The notes beneath the pieces were generated by a model. It was not told the origin of the DNA and searched no databases. It saw only the letters and a program-made list of their open reading frames with translations. The position numbers and the translations under genes are program-made. This document shows positions 22,075-35,108 of a DNA stretch of 64,000 nucleotides, one piece after another (position 1 is the stretch's first letter; each line of letters starts with the position of its first letter). This DNA comes from Cryptomeria japonica (lineage: Eukaryota > Streptophyta > Pinopsida > Cupressales > Cupressaceae), in NCBI RefSeq assembly GCF_030272615.1, contig NC_081414.1, positions 781,176,119 through 781,240,118 on the forward strand. The letters run 5' to 3'.

Positions 22075-25000
22075 AAAGGTAACTTGGTTCAAATAAAAAA
22101 GAACCACTCTCCATCTAGATGGTTATTTTATGCAAACCAATTATCTCCACTCTTCAGGGGACAACATCTTTTCCTTCACCGCCTCCCTTTCATTGCTCTC
22201 ATCTAGCAGATTTAAACTTCTTTAATTTTTGCCATCACATGAACCAAGCTAGCCCTTAAGTCATGTGCTCTCCTCTCTTCCTAGTGTTGGCTTCTCTCCT
22301 TTTACACAAATAATATTTTGTTGATTTCTTTTAGACAACTGGGCAACAAGTGTTAAGTAAATCTTTAAGATGAAACTATAGCATGCCCTCCAAGTTATGT
22401 CTTGAATGCAAAATGTGGAAGCCTTGATAAGGCATGTAAGCTATGCTACAAGATACCATAACATGAGAGCTACAACCCGTGTACCCTTCCTCCAGCAAAA
22501 ATCATAGTGAAATTCCCTTGTGGCATATATCTTGAGTATATATTTTTATTTTTATCTTGATATGCCTCAGTTTTGTAAATATTGTGCTATGGGGATTAAG
22601 GACTCACAAAGAATCCCTTGTTAGCATAATTTTTGGATGATATTCTTAAGGACAGTAAATCAATTTTACCTATTTACGCATTGTATTTGATTATAAAAGA
22701 TTTAGGTAAATTGCATTGTCAAGTCTGCATTGACAATAATACAAGCATATGAGCATACTGTTTGGATAATGTTTTTCCTCTTCACTTATTGTGTCTAGTT
22801 GAACATGATATTTGCAGACTATTATAGGAATTTTGCATTAACCATATCCTGGTATGTTGATTCCACAATAGACATAAGGAAATAAAACTAAGAAATTTCT
22901 TCATATGCCTCACACATAGGTAACATCTCATAATCCTTGTACTCCCCTTTATTTTTCTACATCATTTGTAGACACTTCCATTCGATAACTCAATGATCTC
23001 AAGTATTTTTATTGAAATTTTCTATTATGCAATTCATTTCGAAGCTATTATATTTTAACAATGTCTTCATCATCAAACATTTAGAAATTCTATTTAGTTT
23101 ATGTTGTTTAGAAGTTTTATTTAGCAGCAGTTGCATTTGTCTTCTATTTTGTCATCTTGTTCAGTTATGATTGTTTCTAGATCTTGTTATCATATTTCTT
23201 CTATTCTTATTCTATGTATGTGCAATACAGTATTTTGTATATGGCAATTGAATAATTTCATTCCAATATGTAACTTTTGGGTTCTTAAGATTTTTTTTGA
23301 AGTTTGAAGATCAACTAGAATATGATTGGTTAAGTATTTAGAATATACTATAGATTTAAAAACTATCCATGATCATCTGAATTAGAAATTAGGGTGCAAG
23401 TTGCATCCTACTTACTTTTTTTTTTTCTTTTAGATATTTGACAAATAAATCTAATTTCCTATCATTTATTGCATATGGTCTTATAGATCTACTTATTATA
23501 GATCCAAATGTTTCCAAATTTAGCATTGAATTTATTTTAGTTTGGCATTTACTTGTCTTAATTCATTTGTTAAATTAGTTTTCAATTGCAGATCTACTCT
23601 AACGTTGTTGTAACCTAACATTCCACCATGTTTGAAAGGTACAATACCTTTCATTTAATCTTAAATAATTTATAGCCAACATAAAATCTCTACTCATTCA
23701 AGATTTCTCTTTATTGTCATATCATAAAAGAATTCTTTATGTCAATGATTCAATGTTCTTCTAAATGTTTATTTTTTTGGATCAAATTTGCCAGATAATT
23801 TTTTTCCCTAATTTAAACTTCTTCCATATTCAATGTAAACCAAATGTAATTAATCATAATTGGTTTCTTGCCCATTGTCTTTGATCCAAATATTCATTTA
23901 TGAAGAATCTATATCAGCTTTTTGCCATTACCCAAATGTGCTAGTATAGTTCAAGCTACAAAACATAATTGAATAACACTCGTCTCCCTAATTTTGGTGG
24001 CTATAAACATTGTCATGACACTATTTACTTTTTGACATAGCAGATAAGGAACTATGGAGCCACACCACAAAGTTGTATCCTCTAGGTATTTTTTACGAGT
24101 AACAATAACTAACATTTGCATTCAAACAACTACTACCATTTCAATTTCTCAATTACAAAATGATAAGCTTAGAGAAAAATGAGAATTAACAAAAGCTACA
24201 AATCACAAGTGGAAACTTATGAGTGTATAGCGAACACTACTACTTGTAACACGAAAAATGTGCTAAAACATAGTAGACTATGTAGAGCTAGGGATTTCAA
24301 ATAAAACATTGGTGGTTTCTTGTTCGATTCACTAGAACCCCTACGAGAACATCAACTCACTTCCATACAACAATAGAATGATGTGATTGACCATTTCTTA
24401 TGCTACCTTGCTAGATATGACATAGAGGCAACTCACTAATTCAACTTTGAAATTCATCGTGAAATTTTATACAAATGAACCATATTCAAGATAGAGACAC
24501 TTATCTATGATGCATGTGATTGTCTAGAAAGACAAAAATAATAGACAAAGAAAGAGGACTATGTGAAGATATTTTTTGTATCCATTGGGTCTCAAAATGG
24601 CTGAATATACAAACATGTGTTTATTCAATGACAATGGGTAAAATCACTTGCATTTCATTGAATCATCAAACACAAAATCTTATTGTTTACTCTTCCATGA
24701 TGCCAATCCACTTTCAGGTCATTTTGAGCCACTTTTACAAATAGAAAACAAAAATACCAAATACAAAGGAAAGCTAACATTGTGAAAAGTTAAAAGAACA
24801 ATCAGAGATAAAATTGCACCTCCATGTTCTATGTAAAAAGACATGAAACAACTACAAGCTACTAACATTGGTTCAAACCAATATAGAAAACCTAAAAACT
24901 TCAACACCACCAATATGGCAATAATGAAAAAAACCAAATCCAACAATCTAAACCCTCACTCACCAATACCACTTCGTCAACTAAAAATGCAAATTAGAAC

Positions 25001-25454
25001 CCACAAGCTTATAGATGTTGAAATAATTCCACAGTACAAGTGGCCACAACAAATAGTAAACAATCAATCCTTTGAACAAAAATCTAAGACAAAAACTAGT
25101 TTGTTGTCATCGGTAGAAATATTTGAACAAATAATCCAAGACACACCTAAGTATACTTTTTCAATTTTCCTAATGTCACACTTAGAAAAAGACACCTAGA
25201 TATTTAAGGACAAAGAAATGAACACTTATCAAACTCTACTATAGCTTGAAGCTCCTATAATAGGAAATACAATATGCAAAATTTGTAACAATGCATTACA
25301 ATAGCATATGCTACCAAAATATGCAATGGCACACAAGATTTGAAGTAATAAATAATTGCAATATGTACAACATATCTCGTAACTAGAAGAACGACTAATT
25401 TCACTTAGAATTGAATTTGCAAAATTCTGGGAACTAGGACATAGAAGATCGTAG
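22075..25454. other. AT-rich intergenic stretch, no gene recognised
   Basis: About 3.4 kb of AT-rich DNA with only short frames that carry no domain I can name. The part after about 24500 has base composition and frame density like the Helitron that follows and may be its decayed 5' portion. I see no Helitron 5' end. Confidence 0.45.
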
Positions 25455-25799
25455 TTAGGCTTGAGTGGCTCGATTATTAATGTCCTTGCAAACATAGACA
25501 TAATACAAATAGCACTACCACAATCTATCAATAACACAACAACAATTACAGTTTTTTCTAAAGAGGCACACGGAGTGCAAAAATGCATTTCAAAAAGGAA
25601 TGGTGTGACCAAACATTATAATGCAAGCTCTCATACAACTATCAAGAACACTACTTCACAAAATGCAAAATTTGAAAATCAGGCAAGATTGGGAGGAAAT
25701 CCTACAAAACAACTTGAATAATCAAGAAAAAAATGAATTAAATGAAAGTGATACTGACACAAATAGTGACAAAAAATAAGAACATCCATCAAAAAATTT

Positions 25800-26962
25800 G
25801 ATACATGGATTCACCGAATCTAGATGCGTTCACCAAATGCAAGATAAAAATCTCAAGATTGCACCCGCATAAGACAATTATGCAATAGGTATTTTCTAAG
25901 ATAAATATGTTGAAGAAATAAACTTCCCAACACTTTTCTTCAGTAGTCCATGTGGTGATGATATTCTTAAAAATTTTACAAACCAAAAGATTGCACAATG
26001 GGAATTGTTAAGCTCACAAAGAAAATTTTCATATCGCACAACCAACCTATTCTTCAAAACCATCAAAGCACTTATACAAGTCTTGTCAACAATGTGGGTC
26101 AAGATATGAAAAGGACAACTTAAAGGTAGGAAACTACTTGGAAAAGATGTCAAACAAAAGCCAAACCTAGAAAAATGATAAAATCAAATATTGGCTACAT
26201 TGATTTCAAAAGAATAAGAATTTCTCTAGATTAACTTTAAAAATTGTCTTTGCAATGATCTGACAACTAGGACAATTAACTTTATTCCTTACATTCACTA
26301 GCACAGAGCACAATTGGCGACCCTTGATGACAACTCTACAACATCTATATGATCTACACTAATCCAAACTAGAACAATAGAGAACCATTACTCAAACCCA
26401 AAACCAAAAATCCCAACTTATCAAGAAAGATCCAATAACATGTGCACAATACTATATGAATAGGATAGATGCAATGAAAAAACAATTTTTTTTTTTAATA
26501 AGACTTTTTTTGGATACATCATAGACTATTTTTTTAGTAACTGGATTTCAAAATCTAGGTAATGAACATAACCATTTTTTGATATGGACCAAAGATGCAC
26601 CAATATACGGGAAAGCTACCTCTAAAGATATTGTGCACTTTATTGAAAAGTATATTAATTGTAGCAGAAAACACTTAGAGCCTACAATAGCATCTTTAAA
26701 TAAGTATCACCACACAGAGCAATGTAGGAGAAAGAAAAATACAAGTTATAAATACAACTTTCCATTTCCACCAATTCAAAACACTACAATACTTGAACCA
26801 TTGTTAGAAAGAAATGAAAAAATAATCTCAACTGCTACTAAGATCTACTCAAAATTGGAAGTAGCAAATTACGATGCCTTCTTCACTATACAAGGGTTCT
26901 TAGATGAAATCCAAATAACTAAGCATGAATATATCATAGCACTAAGGTCCCACAATTTATAG
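25800..26962 (+). pseudogene. Helitron Rep (HUH endonuclease) region, broken
   Basis: A block near 25855-25960 reads LKIAPA, then DKYVEEINFPTLFFSS, similar to the conserved APG...EELSFP block ahead of Helitron Rep. LGQLTLFLTFTSTEHNW (about 26265-26320) matches the F-x-T-x-T-x2-E-x-W region. IKKDPITCA (26425-26450) is also conserved. The rolling-circle motif 2 survives as NEHNHFLIW, with both His (26567-26569 and 26573-26575), within GFQNLGNEHNH, where the family has QxRGxPHxH. It is followed by DAPIYG and a His/Cys block, HHTEQCRRKK. The Rep part nicks and joins the transposon ends; stops and frame changes make this copy inert. Confidence 0.82.
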
Positions 26963-28004
26963 ACCAATGCTATTACTAAAAACAAAGCCCTCACAAATAT
27001 GGAACAATAGTTTCGCAAGAGAAATACCCCAACTATGGAAAGCCAATATAGATGCATAATTTTTACTCAACACATATGTCACAGTGATGCATTGTAGCTC
27101 CTACATTGCAAAAGTAGTTAATTCAATGATGCATCCATTCAGTACAAAATATTAAGATCATAAACACAAAAATATAGATGCCATCAAAATTATAAGAAAA
27201 CTTGGCACTGCACTACTAAACTTAAAACAAATGTCATCACAATAGGCTACTGACATTGTCTTGCCACTACCACTAAATTACAACTCATGAAAATGTGTAT
27301 TCATTGACACAAGGCCTGACAATGATAGGACATTTATAATAAAACCTCACAAATAATTAATCAAAGAACTAGATGGATCTAAAAAAGATTATTTTTAAAT
27401 ATCTAATCAACTACTACCTTGAACGACCAGTCACAATTGCTACAATATGCCTTGCATAATTTATTTCTAGCTATAACAAAACTGGTAATAAGATCAAGAA
27501 AAAAGGAAAACTAAACATAATAACATTTATTAGTTACAACAAGAATATTGATATAGGAAAACTACTATAGAGAATAACTAGTGCTCTTTGTGCCATTTAC
27601 AATAAATGAAAGAACATTGTAACATAATTTTCTCTCATGGGAAAGTGCATATTCACTCCATGAGAAAAAAATTCAAGCACACTGCACAAAATTTTCATAG
27701 TCCGCTTATCCTACATGGGTTGGCATTGATAAAACCATTGATGAACTAAAAATTAGAAAGGCTAACGATACGAATAAGTCCTATGTACCAAATACACTTA
27801 GACAAGAATAGCTATATGATATAGGAGATGATATTGAAAACACAAAACAGAAAAATAGGAATGCAATCATTCATAGTGCATTCAAAATAGCTCAAAATAC
27901 ACAGATCATTGTTAAAAATGAGTATTACAGATTAAGAGAAATGATAAACACAAAAATTTCAATAAATTGTCAAAGACATTTCCATTAAAAAAATGAAAAA
28001 CATT

Positions 28005-29175
28005 CAAACCCCATTGCATTTGTTTCTCACTGGTGGAGCAGGAACTGGAAAGAGTTTTACAGCAAGGGCCATCTACCAAGCACTTCTTCACATCTAAAAC
28101 ACCTCCATGGACAACGATCTAGACAAACCAAAAGGATAGATAACTGCATATACAAGGAAAGAAGCATTCAACATAAGTGGAACTACATTGCATTCGACAT
28201 TTCGCATACCTATCAACAAATTAAACTTTATACCACTTAACACTAAGAAACTTGATGTCAAAACATTTTAGCCAATTATGTATCCTTCTAATTAATCAAA
28301 TTTTACTAGTTAGTTCAAAATTGATTTGATACATTGACAAACGTTTACATGACATAATGCAAGAACCCACCACCTCCTTCGGTGTTATAGATACAAATAT
28401 TATATGGGAACCTCTACCAAACACTACTTGTACTTGACTCTGATATCTTTAAAAATAAACCCACTTCTATAGGATTGCTCCCATATAATTTTTGGATAGA
28501 CAATGTCAAGTGCCTCATACTAACAAAAATAGTGAGACAAAAGGATGATATTTTCATCTCAATCCTCAACAAAATACTCTTAGTAAAAAAAGCAGATAAT
28601 GACATTGAATATATTAATCAACATTTTTTAAAGCAGCCATCATTTGAACCGACACCACCTTTCCTCTTCTATAGAAAATATGACGTCAATGAGCACAAAA
28701 ATAAAATGCTAGCAAAAAGTGTAGGAGATATGAGTGTCTTTCATGCATTGGATTAACAAGAAAAAAATACAAACACTATTCCTCTATATGACCACACCAC
28801 TACTCTACCACCCCAAATTCATGTGAAACTAAATATATTAGTTAAGATATATGAAGGCAATTACAATACTCAAGATGGTCTTGTCAATGGATTAGATGGT
28901 ATTTTAAAAATTTATACAAAACACAACGACCTTGACATCATTTCGATTCAAGTCATCAATCCAAAAGTTAGAGTACAACAATGTAATAAATTTGCCCATT
29001 GTTATGCTTCTTCTATTCACAAAGAATGGACTCCACTATTTTGTGTAACTAAATCTATTCAAAAAATACATAGAGGGACAAACACTACAATTAGAAAATA
29101 GTTCCCAATTCAAACATCATGTGCAAGCACTATACATCGATCACAAGGTCTTACAATGGAGTCCATGAAATTTGA
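28005..29175 (+). pseudogene. Helitron PIF1-like DNA helicase, broken
   Basis: Walker A is intact: GGAGTGKS at 28032-28055, in PLHLFLTGGAGTGKSF. AYTRKEAFNISGTTLHSTF follows and corresponds to PIF1 motif Ia. A frame at 28475-28756 contains NVKCLILTKIVRQKDDIF and an FLFYRKYDVNEHK block typical of plant Helitron helicases. The frame at 28823-29101 has GNYNTQDGLVNGLDGI. Bases 29121-29160 encode TIHRSQGLT, the last conserved helicase motif. The Walker B region (about 28260-28390) is badly decayed. The helicase unwinds the strand that Rep peels off. At least five separate frames are needed to read it. Confidence 0.88.
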
Positions 29176-29239
29176 TCCAACTGGCATTATACACCATGAT
29201 TAGAAAGCTAAAAATGGGTCCCAACAACAAGGCCTGATG

Positions 29240-29625
29240 TGGTACCCAAGTACAAATAAATCTCTATAAAATGGAGAAAAAGGAAAAAACCCATTGGGAA
29301 AAAACTCCTCGCCTAAAAGAGATGAAATCATGCTAAACAAACATGAAGGAAGGAAGGCCTCACAAAGACCCCCCAAGGAAAACTTCCTTCACCTCGAGCA
29401 TAGCGAGCAATTGAAGGTAGTCTGGAAATGCCAAAGGTTTTGTGAAGATGGCAACAACCTATTCCTCTGTAGGAATGTGCTCCAAGGTGAGTGAACCATA
29501 TTGAATAAAATTCCTGATGAAGTGTATGTGGACATTAATATGCTTCATCCACTGGATTGTGGGAAATGTGTAGAGCACTCTGATTATCACACCGAAGAAG
29601 TGTGGCGCTATGTGTAGAGAACTCA
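29240..29625 (-). pseudogene. antisense copia RNase H C-terminal fragment
   Basis: The minus strand from about 29600 to 29440 encodes the end of a copia RNase H: a DNQSALHI block, then KHINVHIHFI and LEHIPTEE, and VVAIFTKPLA, the last conserved block before the stop. Different pieces lie in different frames. The 3' end, with a CCCATTGGG-type sequence near 29287, resembles the interior 3' end of the element at 20059-22069. Both sides are cut: the Helitron on the left, a plus-strand copia tail on the right. Confidence 0.72.
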
Positions 29626-30014
29626 GAGAGCATCTTGGGGTTATACCCTCACTAGTAGAGACTTAGACAGTTAGAGCATGACATCAGACTAACAAGAATT
29701 AACAGAGAAATATTTTTCCGTCTTTGATGAAGGAGAGCTACTTCTCAGGGGGAGTAGTTGGTTATAACAATTGGTATTTGTAATTAGTTCTATGAATTGG
29801 TTGTATCTGGTTTTTGTATTGCTTTGGCATTTGATGTCAAAGGGGGAGTGATATCTATGGAAAAACACATTATATTTTGGAGAGATATTATGTATTTTGA
29901 TTCCTGGTAATTGATCTCTTTGGGAGATTATTGGTTTTTGGTTTTTGGCATTTCTGCTTTGGCACTTAGATGGTTTTTCCATCTTGTGTTGCCATCAATG
30001 CCAAAGGGGGAGAT
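29626..30014 (+). repeat. 3' interior tail of a second copia copy (tandem array)
   Basis: This stretch matches 35070-35456, the end of pol plus 3' untranslated region of the next element, at roughly 94 percent by eye. It ends with the same polypurine tract AAAGGGGGAGAT (30003-30014) right before the LTR at 30015. An insertion would be preceded by host target sequence; instead this LTR is preceded by element interior. The LTR at 30015 is therefore shared, as in arrays made by unequal recombination. Confidence 0.85.
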
Positions 30015-30992
30015 TGTTGGTATTATGGATGTGTTGCATTATTTTTGTCATTGATGTCAACACTTGTCAATGCTTATCAGCACCGGAGATCTTTGATTAT
30101 GTTCACCGGCATGTTCAGTCTCTTATGCACAATCACCAATATCTAGTTCACTAACATTTTATATTGTTCACTGGCATAAAGGATGACTTTTTATCATTTG
30201 GAGATTACTTGGTTATGTCAAAGACATGGTTTGGACACTTGGTTTTGGTGATTTGGTTGTTGGTCTAATCGAGTTTGCTTATTTATTGTTACCAGCAAAT
30301 TGGTCTAGGTAATGGACTGGCAAGTGTTATCTATTCCAAATTAGCATGGTAGGTTATGTAGATGATTTATTTATTGGTTATTACTGTAAATGCATTAATC
30401 TAACATGATGCATAGCATGGAGATAGAGAATGTAATAGGTATTACAAGATTATAATATTCAGTAAATACGAATATAAGAAGAGCTATACACGCAGACATC
30501 ATTTGAAGGTTCAAGGAAGGTATGAAGAAGATAATCAGAGCTTAACTAGTACTGAATCTAGCATATGAAGATGCTATTTTGAGTAATGCATTATCATTAG
30601 GTTTAACCATCCAACTGTAGTTAGTGTGACTCCCATTTTGTGATTGAGAAGTGAGTTCTAGCCAGTTGGCCTTTTTGCATGTGCAGACCCCATTTGTACA
30701 CACATACTATTTGCAGTAGTATCATTTGATTGTCGGTAAGGTTTACCACCGTGGTATTTCCCCTTACAGGGTTTCCACATATAAATATCCATGTTATGTG
30801 CCATGGATGTTATTTGTCTTCCTCTTTGATGCATTAAACTTTACTGGTACTATAATTAACTATTAAACTGCTAACCGACATTAAGTTTGGTTTACCGGTA
30901 TTATGAATTAAGTTTGATTAAGTTATATTTGAGTTGAAATTAATAGACAACTGATTCACTCCCCCCCTCTTAGTTGCCTCTGGGTACTAACA
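30015..30992 (+). repeat. shared/5' LTR of copia element (shortened)
   Basis: 978 bp, TGTTGGTATTATGG to CTAACA. Compared with the LTRs at 35457 and 62789 it lacks about 110 bases after GATGCAT near 30417, so it carries a deletion. A hairpin module sits at 30749-30790 and a C-run at 30960-30967. Confidence 0.92.
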
Positions 30993-30994
30993 AT

Positions 30995-31006
30995 TGGTAT
31001 CAGAGC
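30995..31006 (+). promoter_or_regulatory. primer-binding site (initiator Met tRNA type)
   Basis: TGGTATCAGAGC two bases after the LTR end. Confidence 0.92.
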
Positions 31007-31049
31007 TAAGTCCTCTTTTTGCAAAAGTTTAACAGCTTGAGGAGATTCT

Positions 31050-32320
31050 ATGGCAACTAACTATTTCAGGAAGGACAGTCCAAAGCTTGATGGAACTAAC
31101 TATGGTATATGGAAAATCATAATGGAGACACATCTGAATTGCATTGGAAGAGACATATGGGAAGTTACAAACAATGGCTATATTGGTCCTACACATAGTC
31201 AACTTAATCCATGAAACTTGGCTAAAGATCAAGAGAATGATTGCAAAGCAAGAGAAGAACTTTTGATCGCATTGTCAGATCAGCAAATCATGGGATTATC
31301 AGATCGATCCACTGCTAAAGCTATTTGGGACAAATTGGAGACATTGAATGAAGGTGATACCACTGTCAAAATTGCAAAACTGGAATGCTTCCAAGTCAGG
31401 TATGAAAATTTGAAAAATGGAAGAAGATGAAAGGATTTCTGCTTTTATGGAAAGAGTTAATGAAATTGTTTTGGGTATACAATGTTGTGGAGGATCCTTA
31501 AGTGAAGATGAAATTGTATCTAAAGTTTTAAGATAATTTCGACCGGCATACAAAATGAAAGTAACTGCTATTAATGAATTAAGAACAATGCCTAATACAT
31601 CAATATCTAGAGATACCTTAGTTGGAAAACTTTCAGCCTTTCAACTTGAGCAATTTGGTCTTGTTGCTACAATTAAGATAGATTTAGCCTTCAAAGCATC
31701 ATCATCTACAGCATCAAAAATCTGATTGGAAAGCACTTTATGCAAGACTACTTGCAGACATCAAGAGAGAGAATGAAGAATTGGAAGAGCTTCAAGCACT
31801 ATTTGCAAGGAAAATGCCTAAAGGTCTAGTTGGAAGTAAGTATGTAAAGAACCATTTAAATGTTTTAACCACAATAAAATTGGTCATATGGCATCTAGGT
31901 GTCCTGATAGACATGGAAGATTGAAAGAAGCTAAAAGAACATACAAGCCTAACCCTGAATATTAGAGATACATATTTAAGAAGAATAGATACAAATCATG
32001 TTACTATGTTGATGAAGGAGTTACTAATGATTCTGATGAGGAACAGGTAGAGCAGGCCCTGATAGCTAAAATTGAAGAAAAGGATGAATGGATCATTGAT
32101 TCTAGATGTTCACATCATATGACTGGTGATAAAAGTAAATTCTCAACCTTTCAGGAATACAATGGAGGTCTAATAAGATTTCGGGATGATAAAGCTTGTT
32201 TGATTAGAGGAAAAGGCACTATATCTTTTGATGGTAAGCACAATACTGACAATGTTTATTATGTTGAAGGTTTGAAGCATAATCTTTAGAGTGTTGGTCA
32301 ATTAGTTGAAAAGGGATTTT
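31050..32320 (+). pseudogene. copia gag and aspartic protease (broken)
   Basis: The ATG at 31050 opens MATNYFRKDSPKLDG, then the copia gag motif NYGIWKI. The gag at the end of the window (63900) starts almost identically. A stop at 31213-31215 (TGA, probably from TGG) and a frame change near 31425 break it. The zinc knuckle at 31861-31902 reads CFNHNKIGHMASRC; its second Cys is His. The protease motif at 32098-32106 is DSR instead of DSG, within WIIDSRCSHHMTG. Both changes would abolish function. More stops occur near 31533, 31965, 32287 and 32322. Confidence 0.9.
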
Positions 32321-32328
32321 AGTTATAA

Positions 32329-33495
32329 TTGAAGAATGATAAATGCAAAATCATGAAAAGAACTAGTTTGGAAATTGCAACCGGTAATCAAACTAGAGGT
32401 AATATCTTTCACTTGAATAACAATCAGAATACATGCTTAATTGTAGATATTGATGAAAGTTGGTTATGGCATAAGAGACTTTGTCATGTAAATATTGATT
32501 GCATTGTGAAGATCAGTGCAACTAAGGCAGTAAGGGATCTACCTAAGATTGTAAACCTCACAATCCAGTATGTAAGGAATGCCAATTTGGAAAGCAAGTT
32601 AGAGCAACTTTTAAGTATTCCAGAAAAATCCAATAATGTTCTTGATTTAATTCATACAGATTTATGTGGTCCGACAAGAACTAGAAGTTTACAAGGAGAT
32701 AGATATTTTATGCTAATCATCGATGATTATTCTAGAATGTGTTGGGTTACTTTTCTCAAGGAGAGATCAGAAGCTTTTGGAAAATTCAAATTATTCAAGG
32801 AAATGGTAGAGAATGAAACCGCTAAGAAAATAAAATATTTAAGATCAGATCAAGGAGGTGAATTCACATCTAAGGAATTTAATATATTCTATGAAGTGAA
32901 TGGAATCAGAAGACAGTTTGCAGCACCTCAGACACCCTTGCAGAATGGAGTTGTTGAAAGGAAGAACCAAACTATTTTGGATGCAGCTAGAAGTATGATA
33001 TCAGAAGCAAACCTACCTCATTTATATTGGAGAGAAGTAGTGAATACAACGGTTTACACATTCAACAGAGTTCACATCAAAGGTGAAACTGGTAAGACCC
33101 ATCATGAACTATGGTTTGGTAATACTCCTACTCTTAAATATTTTAGAATATTTGGAAGCAAATGTTATATTAGGAGAGATGATTATATTGGTAAATTTGA
33201 TCCTAGAAGTGATGAAGGAATATTTCTCGGTTATTCATCTAAGAGAAAGGCATATAGATGTTTTAATAAGAGGTTGCAGAAAATCATTGAGAGTAAAAAA
33301 GTGAAGATTGATGAACAGTTTAGAGGTAATTCAAGGTCTATGGACTCTGAACTGGTAGTTGAGATAATCACAAATGAACCTATACATAATGTTGATCCAG
33401 TCACATTGGCATCATCTGAGAATTCCACAATGACTGAAGAACATCAGCAAGTGAATACACCCAGGTATGTAAGATTGAATCACTCCAAAAGTTAG
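32329..33495 (+). pseudogene. copia integrase
   Basis: A 388-codon open stretch covers the GAG-pre-integrase zinc finger and the integrase core. Catalytic residues are readable: HTDLCGP, SDQGGEF and QNGVVERKN (D, D, E). WLWHKRLCHVN gives the two His of the zinc finger. The paired Cys are not in this frame: between about 32563 and 32610 they read only in the next frame (VCKECQFGKQVR). The open stretch therefore crosses two compensating frame changes. The FGNTPTLKYFRIFGSKCYI block closes the core. It is the best preserved pol part of this copy, but stops lie on both sides. Confidence 0.92.
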
Positions 33496-33522
33496 ATAAT
33501 TGGGAATAAGTATCAAGGTGTA

Positions 33523-35108
33523 ATGACTAGAGGAAGACTGGCAAATGAAGAGGTATGTCTAATTTATCAAATTGAACCCGCATCAGTTAATGAGGCATGT
33601 GAAGATAAACATTGGATTAAAGCTATGGAAGATGAATTGAAACAAATTGAAAAGAATAACACATGGACATTGGTTCCCTGGCCTAAAAACAAAAATGTAA
33701 TTGGAACTAAATGGGTATTCAAAAATAAACTTCGTGAAGATGGTAAGCTAATTAGAAATAAAGAAAGATTAGTGTGTAAGGGATATTCACAGAAAGAGGG
33801 AATTGATTACAATGAAACCTTTGCACTAGTAGCTAGAATTGAGGCAGTTAGACTATTTCTAGCATTTCAAGCACACAAAAACTATAAAGTATATCAAATG
33901 GATGTTAAATGTGCATTTCTAAATGGTGATCTTGAAGAGGAATTTTACATTGAACAACCTGATGGATTTTCTTTGACAAATAACAAAGATATGGTTTGCA
34001 GGTTAAGGAAAGCTTTATATGGATTAAAGCAAGCTCCTCGAGCTTGGTATGCTAGATTAGACAAATATCTTTTGAAGCTTGGTTACACTAAAGGTAATGT
34101 TGACAACAACTTATATTTCAAAGTGACTAATGATGACATCTTGGTTATCGAAGTTTTTGTTGATGATATAATTTTTGGAGGAGAAGATGGATTGTGTAAA
34201 GACTTTTCAAATAAGATGCAGGAAGAATTTGAAATATCTATGATTGGGGAGATAAAATTATTTTTAGGATTATAGATTTCACATATTGATAAAGGTATAT
34301 TCATATGTCAATCTAAGTACTTGAAGGAACTACTAAAAAAATTTGGTTTGGAAAACTCTAAACTGGTAAGTACTCCTATGACCACAACTGAAAAACTGTC
34401 ATTAAAGGATGAATCAACACCTGTTAATCAAACAAGATATAAATCTATGAGTGGAGGTTTACTATATTTGACACAAACAAGATTTGATATTATGAATGCA
34501 GTATATATTGTTTCAAGATTTCAGTGTAATCCTAAGGAAAATCATGAATTAGCAGTGAAAAGGATTTTACGGTATCTACAACGCACAACAACTTTGGTTT
34601 ATGGTATCCTAAATATGAAAATCTTGATTTATGTGCATACACAGATGCAAATTGGGCTGGAGATGTAGATGATGGAAACAGAACCACCGACGAATCATTC
34701 TTTCTTGGTAGCAGATTGATTTCTTGGTTGATTAAGAAATTGAGTTGTACATCATTATCAACAACAGAATCAGAATATGTTGTAGTAGCAACTAATTGTA
34801 CTCAGGTATTATGGATTAAGCAAATGTTGAAGGACATAAAGGTAAAATGCAAATAACCTATAATCATTTACTGTGATAATATGTTAGCAATAGATATATC
34901 CAAAAATCCGGTATTTCACTCTAAAACTAAACATGTTTCTATCAAATTCAATTTTCTGAAAGAGAATATTGAAGCAAAAGAACTGAAATTGGTTTATGTG
35001 AACACTAAAGAGCAGATTGTAGATATCTTTACTAAGCCTTTGCCTAAGGAAACTTTTGAATATCTTAGAGAGCAGCTTGGGGTGATACCCTCACCAGTAG
35101 AGACTTAG
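33523..35108 (+). pseudogene. copia reverse transcriptase and RNase H (broken)
   Basis: RT, 33523-34275: [39 protein letters not shown] and the catalytic FVDD at 34156-34167 (usual YVDD). A stop near 34273 separates the next frame (34321-34668), which has the MSGGLLYLTQTRFDI block leading to RNase H. 34881-35108 gives the RNase H end, with HVSIKFNFLKENI and VDIFTKPLPKETF. The frame between, 34660-34880, is shifted. An intact protein would make and finish element cDNA. Confidence 0.93.

Larger units (their letters stand above)
25455..29195 (+). mobile_element. decayed Helitron (rolling-circle transposon) coding region
   Basis: Plus-strand frames in order match a plant Helitron RepHel protein: an N-terminal Helitron-like block (about 25800-26110), the HUH Rep region (about 26260-26962), a poorly readable middle (26965-28000) and a PIF1-like helicase (about 28005-29175). 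Frames break every few hundred bases, so the element is long dead. Neither the 5' TC end nor the 3' hairpin with CTRR end was found. The 3' side stops inside the last helicase motif, where antisense copia sequence begins. Confidence 0.85.
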
